Below, piece after piece: positions 8,731 to 17,094 of a stretch of DNA of 64,000 nucleotides. This DNA comes from Ferroplasma acidiphilum (lineage in GTDB: Archaea > Thermoplasmatota > Thermoplasmata > Thermoplasmatales > Thermoplasmataceae): assembly GCF_002078355.1 (NCBI RefSeq), contig NZ_CP015363.1:1488001-1552000 (forward strand). The letters run 5' to 3'. The notes under the pieces are model-generated. The model was not told where the DNA came from and ran no database searches. It saw nothing but the letters and a program-made list of their open reading frames with translations. Position numbers and translations under genes: made by a program. Position 1 is the first letter of the stretch; every line of letters begins with the position of its first letter.

Positions 8731-9411
8731 ATGGTTAATTATAATTTTTTAAAAAGGATTTTAGTAGTAGGAGAAAAGAACCTGCTATCACGGCTTTCAC
8801 AATACCCGTTAATGGGAATTGAATCCTCTTCAAATCTCATATTCATGCTTAAAAATGCCCCTTCCGACATTGAAAAATATAATGAAATAGTACGGCAAAT
8901 AGAAAAAAAAGGGGATGAAATGGATATAAATTTCAGGCACGAAGTAACAAGCGGTGCCATAAGTTCCAGCCTCATGGGCAATCTTCTGGATTTAATTGAG
9001 AAATGTGATGACATACTGGACAAATGTTACTTTACAAGCAGGGAAATTAACAGATTCAATATTAATTATAGTATGACGCCTGATGAAGTCGTTATAAAAG
9101 AATATGCATATGGCAGTTTCATTAAAATTCTTGAAGCAAACAAAGAATCACTGGAATTTGTACATAGCATACTTAATGAAAATGACCTGTCAAATATGAG
9201 GGGGGACAGAAAAAGCATAGAAGCCATAGAAGAACAGGTAGACGAAATAAAAGACAACATAATAGATTATACATATAAAAATTCCACAAAGATGTCATAT
9301 ATTGTATTTGAACATCTAAATACACTGGCGCACAAACTTGACGACCTCCTGGATGATTGTGAAGATATATCTGATTTAATTTTTACTATAATGCTTGCGG
9401 TGACGAGTTGA
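8731..9411 (+). CDS. DUF47/PhoU-like phosphate-transport accessory protein
   Basis: 226 residues, all alpha by appearance, with repeated Glu/Asp-rich helices (KCDDILDKCYF, HKLDDLLDDCEDISDL) typical of DUF47/PhoU-like proteins whose acidic clusters bind metal. It overlaps the following PiT permease by 4 nt, so the two are translationally coupled; DUF47 genes commonly sit beside PiT transporters and regulate or assist phosphate uptake. Confidence 0.85.
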   Translation: MVNYNFLKRILVVGEKNLLSRLSQYPLMGIESSSNLIFMLKNAPSDIEKYNEIVRQIEKKGDEMDINFRHEVTSGAISSSLMGNLLDLIEKCDDILDKCYFTSREINRFNINYSMTPDEVVIKEYAYGSFIKILEANKESLEFVHSILNENDLSNMRGDRKSIEAIEEQVDEIKDNIIDYTYKNSTKMSYIVFEHLNTLAHKLDDLLDDCEDISDLIFTIMLAVTS

Positions 9412-10307
9412 TTTTATTTATATTTTCACTTATCCTTACGTTCATGCTAACCCTTCTTGTATCTGGAAACAACCTTTCCGCTGCAGTGGGAACCCTTGTA
9501 GGGTCACGTATTGTTGGTAGGTACGGCGGTGTAATAATTGGAGCAGGAGGATTTTTTCTTGGGCTTGTGCTTGAAGGCAGATTTCTCCATGGAGCCGCAC
9601 TCTCGCTGATTCCACACTCATATTTTTATATAACATATGCCTTCCTGGTTTCATTCCTGATATTTCTGTTTGCAAATATAGGAAGGGCACCGCTGTCGCT
9701 TACAATGGCACTGGCCGGTACAGCACTGGGCATAGATGTGCGCATAGGGCGTTTAATAGACTATAAATTTGTAATTCTTATGGTGGCGTTCTGGGTTATT
9801 GCACCGGTCATATCCATAGTGGTTTCATATTTTGCCGAGAAGGGAATTTTTCGCAGGAATTTTAAAAATGTATGGAACGTCGCCAGGTGGCTGAAATTCC
9901 TTATAGTAATATCATCATTCCTCACTGCTTTCACCCTTGGCGCAAATACACTGGGGTTTATAGCCAATGTGGAAGGCTTTAATTTTCTTACAATAACAGT
10001 AATGACGGTTGCAATATTTTCCGGAGCCTTTTTCCTTAGCAGTGGCGTAATTAAAAGGGTTGGTGAGGAAATGTATTCAATGCGGTATTCCAATGCGCTT
10101 GTGTCCCTTGTGGTATCCTCTCTGCTGGTTGAAATTGCAACGTTTTTTGCAGTGCCACTTTCAAATACCCAGACACTCACATCAAGTGTTTTTGGGGTGG
10201 GCATATCGTATAAATACAAAGCAATTTACATGCGCCCATTCCTTATAATAATTTTAACATGGATTCTATCGCCCAGCATAGGGTTTATACTGGGGTATCT
10301 GGTTTGA
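9408..10307 (+). CDS. PiT-family inorganic phosphate permease
   Basis: A 299-residue hydrophobic protein with about 9 membrane segments. The family's duplicated signature is visible as SGNNLSAAVGTLVGS (residues about 19-33) and again near FTLGANTLGFIANV. It starts with TTG at 9408, whose TG overlaps the TGA of the DUF47 gene. It is slightly shorter than many PiT proteins. It probably performs proton- or cation-coupled phosphate import. Its stop abuts the stop of the convergent SDR gene (TGA|TCA). Confidence 0.88.
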   Translation: MILFIFSLILTFMLTLLVSGNNLSAAVGTLVGSRIVGRYGGVIIGAGGFFLGLVLEGRFLHGAALSLIPHSYFYITYAFLVSFLIFLFANIGRAPLSLTMALAGTALGIDVRIGRLIDYKFVILMVAFWVIAPVISIVVSYFAEKGIFRRNFKNVWNVARWLKFLIVISSFLTAFTLGANTLGFIANVEGFNFLTITVMTVAIFSGAFFLSSGVIKRVGEEMYSMRYSNALVSLVVSSLLVEIATFFAVPLSNTQTLTSSVFGVGISYKYKAIYMRPFLIIILTWILSPSIGFILGYLV

Positions 10308-11075
10308 TCACAGGCTGTGGGTAAGATTGTCTATTCTCCCACCATCTACCACAAGTACCTGCCCATCCATATATTCCGATTCATTTGATGCGAGGAATAT
10401 TGCGGCATCTGCAATATTTTCAGGTTTTCCAGTCATGCCAAGCTCCGTTTTCGATTTGAATGATTGCCTGAGATTGTTCACCTCTTCCTCACTTTTCCCT
10501 CCTATGGTCATATCGGACTCTATCCAGCCGGGGGCAATGGCATTGACTCTCACGTGCCAGTCCATCAGGTCAAATGCAAGTCTTTTAGTGAGCATTGTTA
10601 TTGCGGCTTTTGTCATGGAATAAAATGTTGTTCCCTTAGCAGCAGTTCCAACACCTGCATTGGATGCCAGGTTAATAATAATTCCATGCTGTTTTTTCAG
10701 GTCTTCAATGCATTCCCGGGTTGTGTATACTGGCCCCATAAGATTTACGTCAAATATTTTTTTCACTCTGGCATCATCAAACTCATCCCATGTGATTGCG
10801 CTGAGAATTCCCGCATTATTAACTAAAATGTCTATTGTTCCCATTTTCCTGTGTATTTCATTTACCATGTTGCGAACTGCTGCATGGTCAGATACGTCAG
10901 CCTGGAAAATTTCAGATCCAGCGAGCATGTTTTTTAATTCCATAGCCGATTTCTGGTCCCTGTTATAATTGATTGCTATTCTTGCCCCTTCAGAGGCAAA
11001 TTTCATGGCTATTGCCTTTCCCAATCCCCGGGAAGACCCGGTTATTAATACTATTTTATTGTCAAGTTTTCCCAT
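10308..11075 (-). CDS. Short-chain dehydrogenase/reductase (SDR)
   Basis: A 255-residue classical SDR: cofactor motif TGSSRGLG (residues about 12-19), NNAG (about 87-90), catalytic Ser region NLASNAG, YxxxK as FYSMTKAA, and the C-terminal YMDGQVLVVDGG. The family includes FabG-like ketoreductases and glucose 1-dehydrogenases; a sugar dehydrogenase role fits the non-phosphorylative glucose pathway of this order but is not shown by sequence. The gene stands alone. Confidence 0.9.
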   Translation of the reverse strand: MGKLDNKIVLITGSSRGLGKAIAMKFASEGARIAINYNRDQKSAMELKNMLAGSEIFQADVSDHAAVRNMVNEIHRKMGTIDILVNNAGILSAITWDEFDDARVKKIFDVNLMGPVYTTRECIEDLKKQHGIIINLASNAGVGTAAKGTTFYSMTKAAITMLTKRLAFDLMDWHVRVNAIAPGWIESDMTIGGKSEEEVNNLRQSFKSKTELGMTGKPENIADAAIFLASNESEYMDGQVLVVDGGRIDNLTHSL

Positions 11076-11177
11076 GTTTATAATATATTTCCAGATTATA
11101 AAAGCCTTATTCTTAATGAAAAGATTTTAAAACCCTGCAAAGTAATTTCAATGTTTCGCCAGTTCAACTTCAAAGAA

Positions 11178-11188
11178 TTTATATATCT
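11178..11188 (+). promoter_or_regulatory. TATA box for taw1
   Basis: TTTATATATCT is centred about 24 nt before the ATG at 11207. The transcript would begin at or next to the start codon, which also decides for ATG 11207 over the upstream TTG at 11198. Confidence 0.6.
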
Positions 11189-11206
11189 ATTTTAAATTTG
11201 ATTTTA

Positions 11207-12184
11207 ATGATCAATAACTATGAGGCAGTCTACAAAAAACAGCATTATGGGCTTGTGGGCAGCCATTCTGCAGTGAAAGTATGCCACTGGACGAAAAGCG
11301 AATTGCTGGGCAAAGCACCATGTTATAAAAATACATTTTACGGAATAAAATCACACCAGTGCATACAGATGACACCGGCGTTGAACCAGTGCTCCGAAAA
11401 CTGTGATTTTTGCTGGAGATTCCAGGGATTTGATTCAATGCATATAAATGAGGAAGATGATCCGGAATTTATACTTGAAGAAAGCATAAAGGCGCATCTC
11501 AAGCTTATTTCCGGCTTCAAGGGCAATCCTAAAGTAAAGAAGGAGCTTTTCGAAGAGGCTTCACATCCAAGGCATATGGCAATATCATTGACGGGCGAGC
11601 CCACATTGTATACCAGGCTGGGTGAACTTATAGAAGCGGCTACCAGGAGGGGAATTACAACATTTGTTGTAAGCAATGGAACAATGCCTAAGGTGCTTGA
11701 AACACTGAACCCGTTGCCTACCCAGCTATACATCACGGTAGCAGGGCCTACAAAGGAGATATTTAACGATGTGCTTCACCCCGCAATAGGAAATGCCTGG
11801 GAGAACTTCAATAAAACTCTTGATTTGCTGCCATCACTGGATACAAGGACGGTAATAAGGCATACAATGGTAAAAAATGTTAATTTCCCATTCTATGACG
11901 AATATGAGAAAATGGACAGGAGGGCAGACCCTGATTTTATCGAATCAAAGGGTTATGTGCATGTAGGCCAGTCCGAAGGCCGGCTTACTGCTGAAAATAT
12001 GCCTTCCCATGATGAAATTATGGAATTCTCGTCAACACTTGCAAAAAGGCTTGGATATACTGAATATGCGGATAGATTTGAAAGCCGCGTTGCAATGATA
12101 GCAAAACATCCTGAAGATGCAAAAATAGATGTGGACAGAGAAATAAGGAAAACACTTGATAAACTTGAAATAACAGAAAATTAA
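11207..12184 (+). CDS. taw1: Taw1, 4-demethylwyosine synthase (TYW1 family)
   Basis: 325 residues from ATG 11207 (MINNYEAVYKKQHYG). It is a radical SAM enzyme: CxxxCxxC is in LNQCSENCDFCWRF, and the second cysteine set of TYW1 is represented by upstream Cys residues near CHWTK and APCYKN. It converts m1G37 of tRNA-Phe to 4-demethylwyosine using pyruvate, the first tricyclic step of wybutosine-type nucleoside synthesis in Archaea. Motifs ISLTGEPTLY and RHTMVKNVN are characteristic. Length agrees with archaeal Taw1. Confidence 0.93.
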   Translation: MINNYEAVYKKQHYGLVGSHSAVKVCHWTKSELLGKAPCYKNTFYGIKSHQCIQMTPALNQCSENCDFCWRFQGFDSMHINEEDDPEFILEESIKAHLKLISGFKGNPKVKKELFEEASHPRHMAISLTGEPTLYTRLGELIEAATRRGITTFVVSNGTMPKVLETLNPLPTQLYITVAGPTKEIFNDVLHPAIGNAWENFNKTLDLLPSLDTRTVIRHTMVKNVNFPFYDEYEKMDRRADPDFIESKGYVHVGQSEGRLTAENMPSHDEIMEFSSTLAKRLGYTEYADRFESRVAMIAKHPEDAKIDVDREIRKTLDKLEITEN

Positions 12185-12185
12185 A

Positions 12186-12371
12186 TTATTTTATCTCTAT
12201 TTTGCTCAGTTGTTTAACCGGTTTTTTTGTTTCCTGGTTGTTGCCTATTATTCTGGACCCGAACCTTAGAAGTTCAATTCCTCCATCGAAAAATTTCTTG
12301 CTTTCTTTAACTACTGTGCCCACGATATGTGGCACCTCTATATTTATCTGTATTATAGTTTTTTGATCCAT
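12186..12371 (-). CDS. Small conserved-type hypothetical protein, 61 aa
   Basis: A 61-residue basic protein (MDQKTIIQINIEVPHIVG...) ending in Lys-rich sequence. I do not recognise it. It starts 9 nt after the ArsA stop on the same strand, so it appears to be the last gene of the prenyl-synthase/ArsA operon, and it ends next to the convergent taw1. No signal peptide or membrane segment. The central VKESKKFFDGGIELLRFGSRI looks like an amphipathic helix. Confidence 0.6.
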   Translation of the reverse strand: MDQKTIIQINIEVPHIVGTVVKESKKFFDGGIELLRFGSRIIGNNQETKKPVKQLSKIEIK

Positions 12372-12380
12372 GTATAGTAA

Positions 12381-13541
12381 TCAACTTAATGTTATATATA
12401 GGTAACCATCCTTCAATTCTGCTCCTGATGGCTGGAGGTTGGCCATGGTCTGGGGGAGGTACAGTATCCGTTTCCAGTTGTTTACTTCCACTATGAGTTC
12501 CCCGGTTTTGTTGTAGAGGTTGAGATTTTTTTTATCTGCAAATGGCAATTTCAATTTTACAACACTGTTCCCATTTTTCCTGATGAACTCCAATGGTTTA
12601 CCCTTATAAAAAACGGAATATGGATCAAGGTCGCCATACAGGTCCTGGCCAAATTTTAAAGCCTTCTCCTGCCCTACCAGTTCATTATTCTGAAGATAGC
12701 TTTTCAATATTTTTATTTCCGGGAATGCAGCGTCAAGATCGCCCAGTATTCCTGACTGTGTTTCCCTCCATTTCTGGAAAAAATCACCGGTGTCTTCCGT
12801 ATATATTTTATTGGCTATCACAGCATCCACAGGATATCCATATAAAAGGAGATAGGTAAATGCCCTCTTTGTTTCATTAAAAGACATCTGGTCTGCGTTT
12901 GTTACAAGCCTTATGGATGTTATATCCGGGTTCTCAAGTATTGTGTGGATATCTCCAAGATCATCGTAAAGTGTTTCCGCACTTTTAAATACCTTATCAT
13001 TTGGCATGGGTATGCCAGAAAATGGCCTCATCAATGGCCTTGCTATCTTTGCTGCAGTCCTGCTAATGGGGAATACTTTCTCCATGTACCAGCGCATTAC
13101 CTCTGGAAACGAAAGCATCCTGAGCGCCTCGCCTGTTGGTGCGCTATCAACCACAATAACATCATATGAGTTATTTTTAATATAATCGTTTATGTAAAGC
13201 AGGTATGTGGCCTCCTCAAATCCAGGGAGTATTGCTATTTCATCTGCAGATATGGGGTCAAGTCCCTGATACTGGAACAGGGCAGTTAAATATTCACGCA
13301 AATCACTCCAGTGGGATTGTATCGCATCGTTGATGTTAACTTCCTGGGCAAATAAATTTTTGGATATCTCTGTCGGAGATGATTTAATTTCAGCCTGGAG
13401 GGAGTCCCCGAGGCTATGTGCAGGATCGGTGGACATCACTATTGTTTTCTTATTCTGCTTAGCCAGCATGGATGCGGTGGAAGCCGCCACAGTTGTTTTT
13501 CCAACTCCTCCTTTGCCTGTATATAATAATACTCTTGCCAT
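12381..13541 (-). CDS. ArsA/Get3-family ATPase with C-terminal HSP20-like domain
   Basis: 386 residues. The deviant Walker A P-loop is GKGGVGKTT (residues 9-17), switch I is STDPAHSLGDS and switch II is VVDSAPTGE. Residues about 310-386 form a beta-rich region (VVKLKLPFADKKNL.., ELIVEVNNWKR.., GYLYITLS) that matches the HSP20-like domain found on archaeal ArsA proteins. No CxxC for zinc or metalloid is apparent, so targeting or chaperoning of membrane proteins is more likely than arsenite export. ATG directly follows the TGA of the prenyl synthase, indicating a tight operon. Confidence 0.9.
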   Translation of the reverse strand: MARVLLYTGKGGVGKTTVAASTASMLAKQNKKTIVMSTDPAHSLGDSLQAEIKSSPTEISKNLFAQEVNINDAIQSHWSDLREYLTALFQYQGLDPISADEIAILPGFEEATYLLYINDYIKNNSYDVIVVDSAPTGEALRMLSFPEVMRWYMEKVFPISRTAAKIARPLMRPFSGIPMPNDKVFKSAETLYDDLGDIHTILENPDITSIRLVTNADQMSFNETKRAFTYLLLYGYPVDAVIANKIYTEDTGDFFQKWRETQSGILGDLDAAFPEIKILKSYLQNNELVGQEKALKFGQDLYGDLDPYSVFYKGKPLEFIRKNGNSVVKLKLPFADKKNLNLYNKTGELIVEVNNWKRILYLPQTMANLQPSGAELKDGYLYITLS

Positions 13542-14534
13542 TCATATCACTCCTGATTCATTAATTCTATCAACTACTATAAGCGCCAGATCCATTAGAA
13601 GGCCCAGGTCATCCGATCTCCCGATGCCATTCAGGTTTTCAACGGATTTTAATATGTAGTCCTTTGCAATTTTAAATGTGTACTCCAGAGAACCGGATTT
13701 AAAAAGTATATCACGGAACTTGGATTTATAATCACTGTCTGTGTATTTTCCTGTTAGTATGTTAACCAGTGTACGCTTATTCTCACCGGTAACATGAGAT
13801 AATGCGTGTATTATGGGAAGTGTTATCACATCATGGTTAAGATCAACCATTGTAGGCTTCCCCATTTCCTTTTCATTTCCAACAATATCAAGTATATCAT
13901 CTGTTATCTGAAAGGCCATCCCCATATTGTAAGCAAATTTGCTGAGCTTGTCCCTTACATTGTCTGGTGCCATAGCCGCTATTGTGGCACCTTCAGCACA
14001 TGCTGAAAAGAAATAAGCAGTTTTGTTCATTATAATTTTGTTATACGTCTCTATATCCAGAGACAGATTGCCAATATTCAATGCTTCAATTATCTGGCCT
14101 TCCGCAAGATGCGATGAACCATCGGCCATAACCTTTGAGACAACTTTTCCGTATCTCGACCCAAGTTCATATGCCTTGGCAAAAAGGTAATCGCCAACCA
14201 CAATGGCATTGTCTATGCCATACCTGGATGCCAGTGTTTCGCGCCCTCTCCTGTATTTCGATTTATCTATAATGTCGTCGTGTATGAGGCTTGCTGTATG
14301 TATAAGCTCATAGCCTGAAGCAAGGTCAAGTATACTGTCATAGGGTTCGTTGCATGAAATTTCATAGGATAATATGGTAAGCAGTGGCCTGAAACGTTTT
14401 CCACCTGCGTCTATGGTATACTTGGACATTTCAAAAAGATATGGTTGGTCAGTTTTAATAGCCTGTAGAAGCCTTGAGTTAACCTCATTTATTTTGTCCC
14501 GTAAACCATATTGCCACTCATAGAAATTTTTCAT
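13542..14534 (-). CDS. Geranylgeranyl/polyprenyl diphosphate synthase
   Basis: A 330-residue trans-prenyltransferase. The first Asp-rich motif is in LIHDDIIDK and the second is ITDDILDIVG; the lysine/arginine diphosphate-binding region is GGKRFRPLL. It condenses IPP units on allylic diphosphates to make the C20 (or longer) chains of archaeal ether lipids. First gene of the ArsA operon, with an AT-rich promoter region 14535-14616. Product chain length is not resolvable from sequence by eye. Confidence 0.9.
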   Translation of the reverse strand: MKNFYEWQYGLRDKINEVNSRLLQAIKTDQPYLFEMSKYTIDAGGKRFRPLLTILSYEISCNEPYDSILDLASGYELIHTASLIHDDIIDKSKYRRGRETLASRYGIDNAIVVGDYLFAKAYELGSRYGKVVSKVMADGSSHLAEGQIIEALNIGNLSLDIETYNKIIMNKTAYFFSACAEGATIAAMAPDNVRDKLSKFAYNMGMAFQITDDILDIVGNEKEMGKPTMVDLNHDVITLPIIHALSHVTGENKRTLVNILTGKYTDSDYKSKFRDILFKSGSLEYTFKIAKDYILKSVENLNGIGRSDDLGLLMDLALIVVDRINESGVI

Positions 14535-14616
14535 TGAAACACCAGAGATATTTTATGTATTGAAAATTATGATTTAAGGTTTTGTAGAAATTTTTCTAAA
14601 TTGAAGGTATAAAACT

Positions 14617-14889
14617 TTATTTTGCCAGGATTATTTCAATTGATGAAACATTAGATGGCCCGTTTTCTCCCTCAAGGGTTTCTGTATCAAGCTTTATACT
14701 CTCGTATTTCGCAGTCTGTATAAATTTATGTTTCGTAATTTCGGCTATATCTACTGCCTTGCTTATAGCTTTCCCCCTTGCTTTAATCACAATTCTAGGC
14801 ATATCAGAGTTGTTGAATTGTGTCACTATAGCCAGTACATAGTTCATAGTTGGTTTTTTCCCCACAAAGATTATGTTTTCTTCAGACAT
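14617..14889 (-). CDS. alba: Alba chromatin/RNA-binding protein
   Basis: 90 residues. Family hallmarks are KPTMNYVLAIVTQF at the N-terminus and IVIKARGKAISKAVDIAEI, where a Lys in the GKAISKA loop is the known acetylation/DNA-contact site. It dimerises and coats DNA and binds RNA. It diverges from the microprotein at 14945, sharing an AT-rich 55 nt promoter. Confidence 0.95.
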   Translation of the reverse strand: MSEENIIFVGKKPTMNYVLAIVTQFNNSDMPRIVIKARGKAISKAVDIAEITKHKFIQTAKYESIKLDTETLEGENGPSNVSSIEIILAK

Positions 14890-14913
14890 GTAAATTACCC
14901 AATTGTTGATTTA

Positions 14914-14927
14914 TTATAAATATATAA
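14914..14927 (+). promoter_or_regulatory. TATA box between alba and the 14945 microprotein
   Basis: TTATAAATATATAA is centred 25 nt before ATG 14945 and about 30 nt before the alba ATG on the other strand. It could serve either or both genes. Confidence 0.5.
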
Positions 14928-14944
14928 TAATATCGTTACAAACT

Positions 14945-15016
14945 ATGGCAATTATATCCTGTTGTGCAAACAACATTAATTGTCCTGATTATCCTTGCAA
15001 TTGGCATGAAAAATAA
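14945..15016 (+). CDS. Candidate Cys-rich microprotein, 23 aa
   Basis: A 23-codon ORF with four Cys (positions 6, 7, 13, 18), a CPDYPC core and a late Trp-His. It is placed exactly where a leaderless start is expected after the TATA at 14914-14927. The cysteines, a CC pair plus CxxxxC, could bind a metal ion. The 16 nt spanning its start (AAACTATGGCAATTAT) recur at 45465-45480 in repeat copy B. Function unknown; it is short enough that chance is possible. Confidence 0.4.
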   Translation: MAIISCCANNINCPDYPCNWHEK

Positions 15017-15056
15017 TTATTCTTCTGACCTAATATAATTACTACAGGCTACATAT

Positions 15057-15446
15057 TCATTTAAGCCGTACCATGGTATCTGTATTTACCACGCCTTTTA
15101 AGTCCCTGATTTTGTCCACCTCCATATTAAGCTCTTCTATGGTGTTTTTTGATATTCTCACAGCAACGTCAATGCTTCCGGAGAATTCGTATATGTCACT
15201 GTAGAGGCTTTTTAAAGTTTTTAATGTGTTTGACGCTTGCCTGGAATCAAGTTCTATCAATACAATGCCTTCAATTGATAAGGAAGTTTCTATGGTAAAT
15301 TTCCTGATAATGCCACTATTTACAAGATTCATTATCCGCTTTCTAATTGTGCCTTCTGAAACATTAAGCTTCCTGGCTATTTCCATATTTGTTTCACGTG
15401 AATCTTCCCTCAAAAAGTCAATAATTTTATAATCGGTCTCATCCAT
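15057..15446 (-). CDS. Lrp/AsnC-family transcriptional regulator
   Basis: 129 residues. The N-terminal winged HTH (MDETDYKIIDFLREDSRET.., LNVSEGTIRKRIMNLVNSG) is the AsnC signature, followed by a shortened RAM effector domain (about residues 60-129, ending VVNTDTMVRLK). It is shorter than the usual 145-160 aa, closer to Sulfolobales LysM-type proteins. Effector and targets are unknown; such proteins often respond to amino acids. Confidence 0.9.
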   Translation of the reverse strand: MDETDYKIIDFLREDSRETNMEIARKLNVSEGTIRKRIMNLVNSGIIRKFTIETSLSIEGIVLIELDSRQASNTLKTLKSLYSDIYEFSGSIDVAVRISKNTIEELNMEVDKIRDLKGVVNTDTMVRLK

Positions 15447-15495
15447 GATACAGAATTGCCGGAAGAGATTTAAATCTATTTGTACGAATATTTTA

Positions 15496-15747
15496 TTATC
15501 TGTACAGCCCTTTATCTGTATCCGCCTTTTTAGCTACAGATTCTTTAGGAACCCGCATCATCCTTATCATAGGGGCAGCATTGATGCTGTACTGTGGAAG
15601 CCCGGTATTCGGGTCATTTCCTACTTTCATTATTGACATGATTTCAGTCTTGATTTCCAGTACGGTTCCATCTTCCAGTGTCACGCGTATCCATTTAGGC
15701 TCTTCGTCCAGCTTGAAGCCCATTACTGCATTGTTATTATCATCCAT
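15496..15747 (-). CDS. Conserved hypothetical protein, 83 aa
   Basis: A soluble protein of 83 residues with a beta-strand-rich centre (WIRVTLEDGTVLEIKTEIMSI) resembling a small barrel, and a Met/Arg-rich patch (APMIRMMRVP). I do not recognise the family. It lies upstream of, and in the same direction as, the Lrp regulator with a 50 nt gap. Confidence 0.6.
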   Translation of the reverse strand: MDDNNNAVMGFKLDEEPKWIRVTLEDGTVLEIKTEIMSIMKVGNDPNTGLPQYSINAAPMIRMMRVPKESVAKKADTDKGLYR

Positions 15748-15852
15748 AATATCTTAGTTAAATGTCTTATAAATATTATACTATGTGCATTTGCATTGTC
15801 CGGTTAGCTCTTAAAAAAACTTATTAATCAAAAACATATTAGCTGCATGTAA

Positions 15853-15937
15853 GCAAGGGTAACTAAGCTTGGCCAAAGGTGTAGGACTTAAGATTCTATC
15901 TCGAAGGAGTTCGCGGGTTCAAATCCCGTCCCTTGCA
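15853..15937 (+). tRNA. tRNA-Leu (anticodon TAA)
   Basis: An 85 nt class II tRNA with a long variable arm. The acceptor stem GCAAGGG/CCCTTGC pairs perfectly, the anticodon loop is CTTAAGA, the T-arm is GCGGG TTCAAAT CCCGT, and the discriminator is A as required for Leu. No intron. Confidence 0.92.
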
Positions 15938-16015
15938 TAATTCTAAAAGTATAATGGAGAGTTAACCTGTATTTTCATGTAATAACATTATAAAAATTTA
16001 AGTATTATAATTTAA

Positions 16016-16918
16016 TTATTCGCAGGTGGTTTAATCGATTACACTAATACTAGAAAAGGGCTTATAGAAATACTTTCATCTACCGTAATCTGGGGGTCAA
16101 TACCCCTATTTGCAATATGGTCACTGTTACCATCCCCAATATTTGTATTCTTCAGGGTTTTAATATCTGCCTTATTATTGACAGTAATACTTCACAGGGA
16201 TTTGAAAAGCAATATCAGGAAGTTGTTTAATCCTTATATAATACTTTCAGGAGTACTATTATCATTAAACTGGGTATTTCTGTTTTATGCGGTATTTATG
16301 ATACCGGTATCTGAAGCGATAATATTCTATTATACCGGGCCGGTAATAGCAATACTATTTTCACCATTATTAAAGGAGAAAATAGGGAAAGGTGGATTAT
16401 TGAATATCAGCATATCGTTCGCCGGCATAATAATTATGTCTGCAGGTTCGCTTTCTATAAATATAATTGGAATTCTGCTGGCATTATTTTCGGGAATAAC
16501 CTACGGTTTACTGTCAATAACAAGCAAATTTTCAGCAAAGTATGTGAGTTCAATGAATTTAGTATTTCTCCAATCCATAATCTCTATGATAATATTATTG
16601 CCATTCGTCTTTGTCATCAGGTTTACCATAAACTATGACGTAATAATAATTATAGTGATCTCCGGATCTGTTCAGACCGTTCTGGCCTTATTTTTATGGT
16701 ACGATTCGCTGAAAAATCTAAATATACAGATTGTTTCAATACTGAGTTATCTTGACCCGGTATTTGCAATAATTTTTGCCCTTGTTTTTCTCGGGCAGAT
16801 CCCTTCACTGTATACTATAATTGGTGGAATATTGCTAATAGGAAGCGGGATGCTGGTTACGGGAAATACAATAAGGAAATATAACAGGCATTTAATAAAC
16901 AATATAAATAATACTTAG
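16016..16918 (+). CDS. DMT (EamA-type) transporter, start codon not canonical
   Basis: A drug/metabolite transporter with about 10 helices in two EamA repeats (PVSEAIIFYYTGPVIAILF in the first, SILSYLDPVFAIIFALVF in the second). Coding similarity begins by 16037 (..DYTNTRKGLIEILSSTVIWGSIP), but the first ATG/GTG/TTG in frame is TTG 16178, which would remove the first helix. The frame is open from 16016 (after TAA 16013). A GGTGG motif at 16025-16029 is followed by TTTA and then ATC GAT. The 5' end given is the open-frame limit. Substrate unknown. Confidence 0.78.
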   Translation, partial: LFAGGLIDYTNTRKGLIEILSSTVIWGSIPLFAIWSLLPSPIFVFFRVLISALLLTVILHRDLKSNIRKLFNPYIILSGVLLSLNWVFLFYAVFMIPVSEAIIFYYTGPVIAILFSPLLKEKIGKGGLLNISISFAGIIIMSAGSLSINIIGILLALFSGITYGLLSITSKFSAKYVSSMNLVFLQSIISMIILLPFVFVIRFTINYDVIIIIVISGSVQTVLALFLWYDSLKNLNIQIVSILSYLDPVFAIIFALVFLGQIPSLYTIIGGILLIGSGMLVTGNTIRKYNRHLINNINNT

Positions 16919-17094
16919 AGAGTTCATTAAGTACCGGTGACATATAAAAATAGGGTGAGTACTGTATAAGAAATAACACATACCAAAAAGCAACTGTTAG
17001 AAATGCGTAAAAAATTTCCAGTAAACTATATCAAGCTATAATGACATGTAAATAATATTCCCCTTATCTATCCGCTCATCTTTATCCGGGAAAT

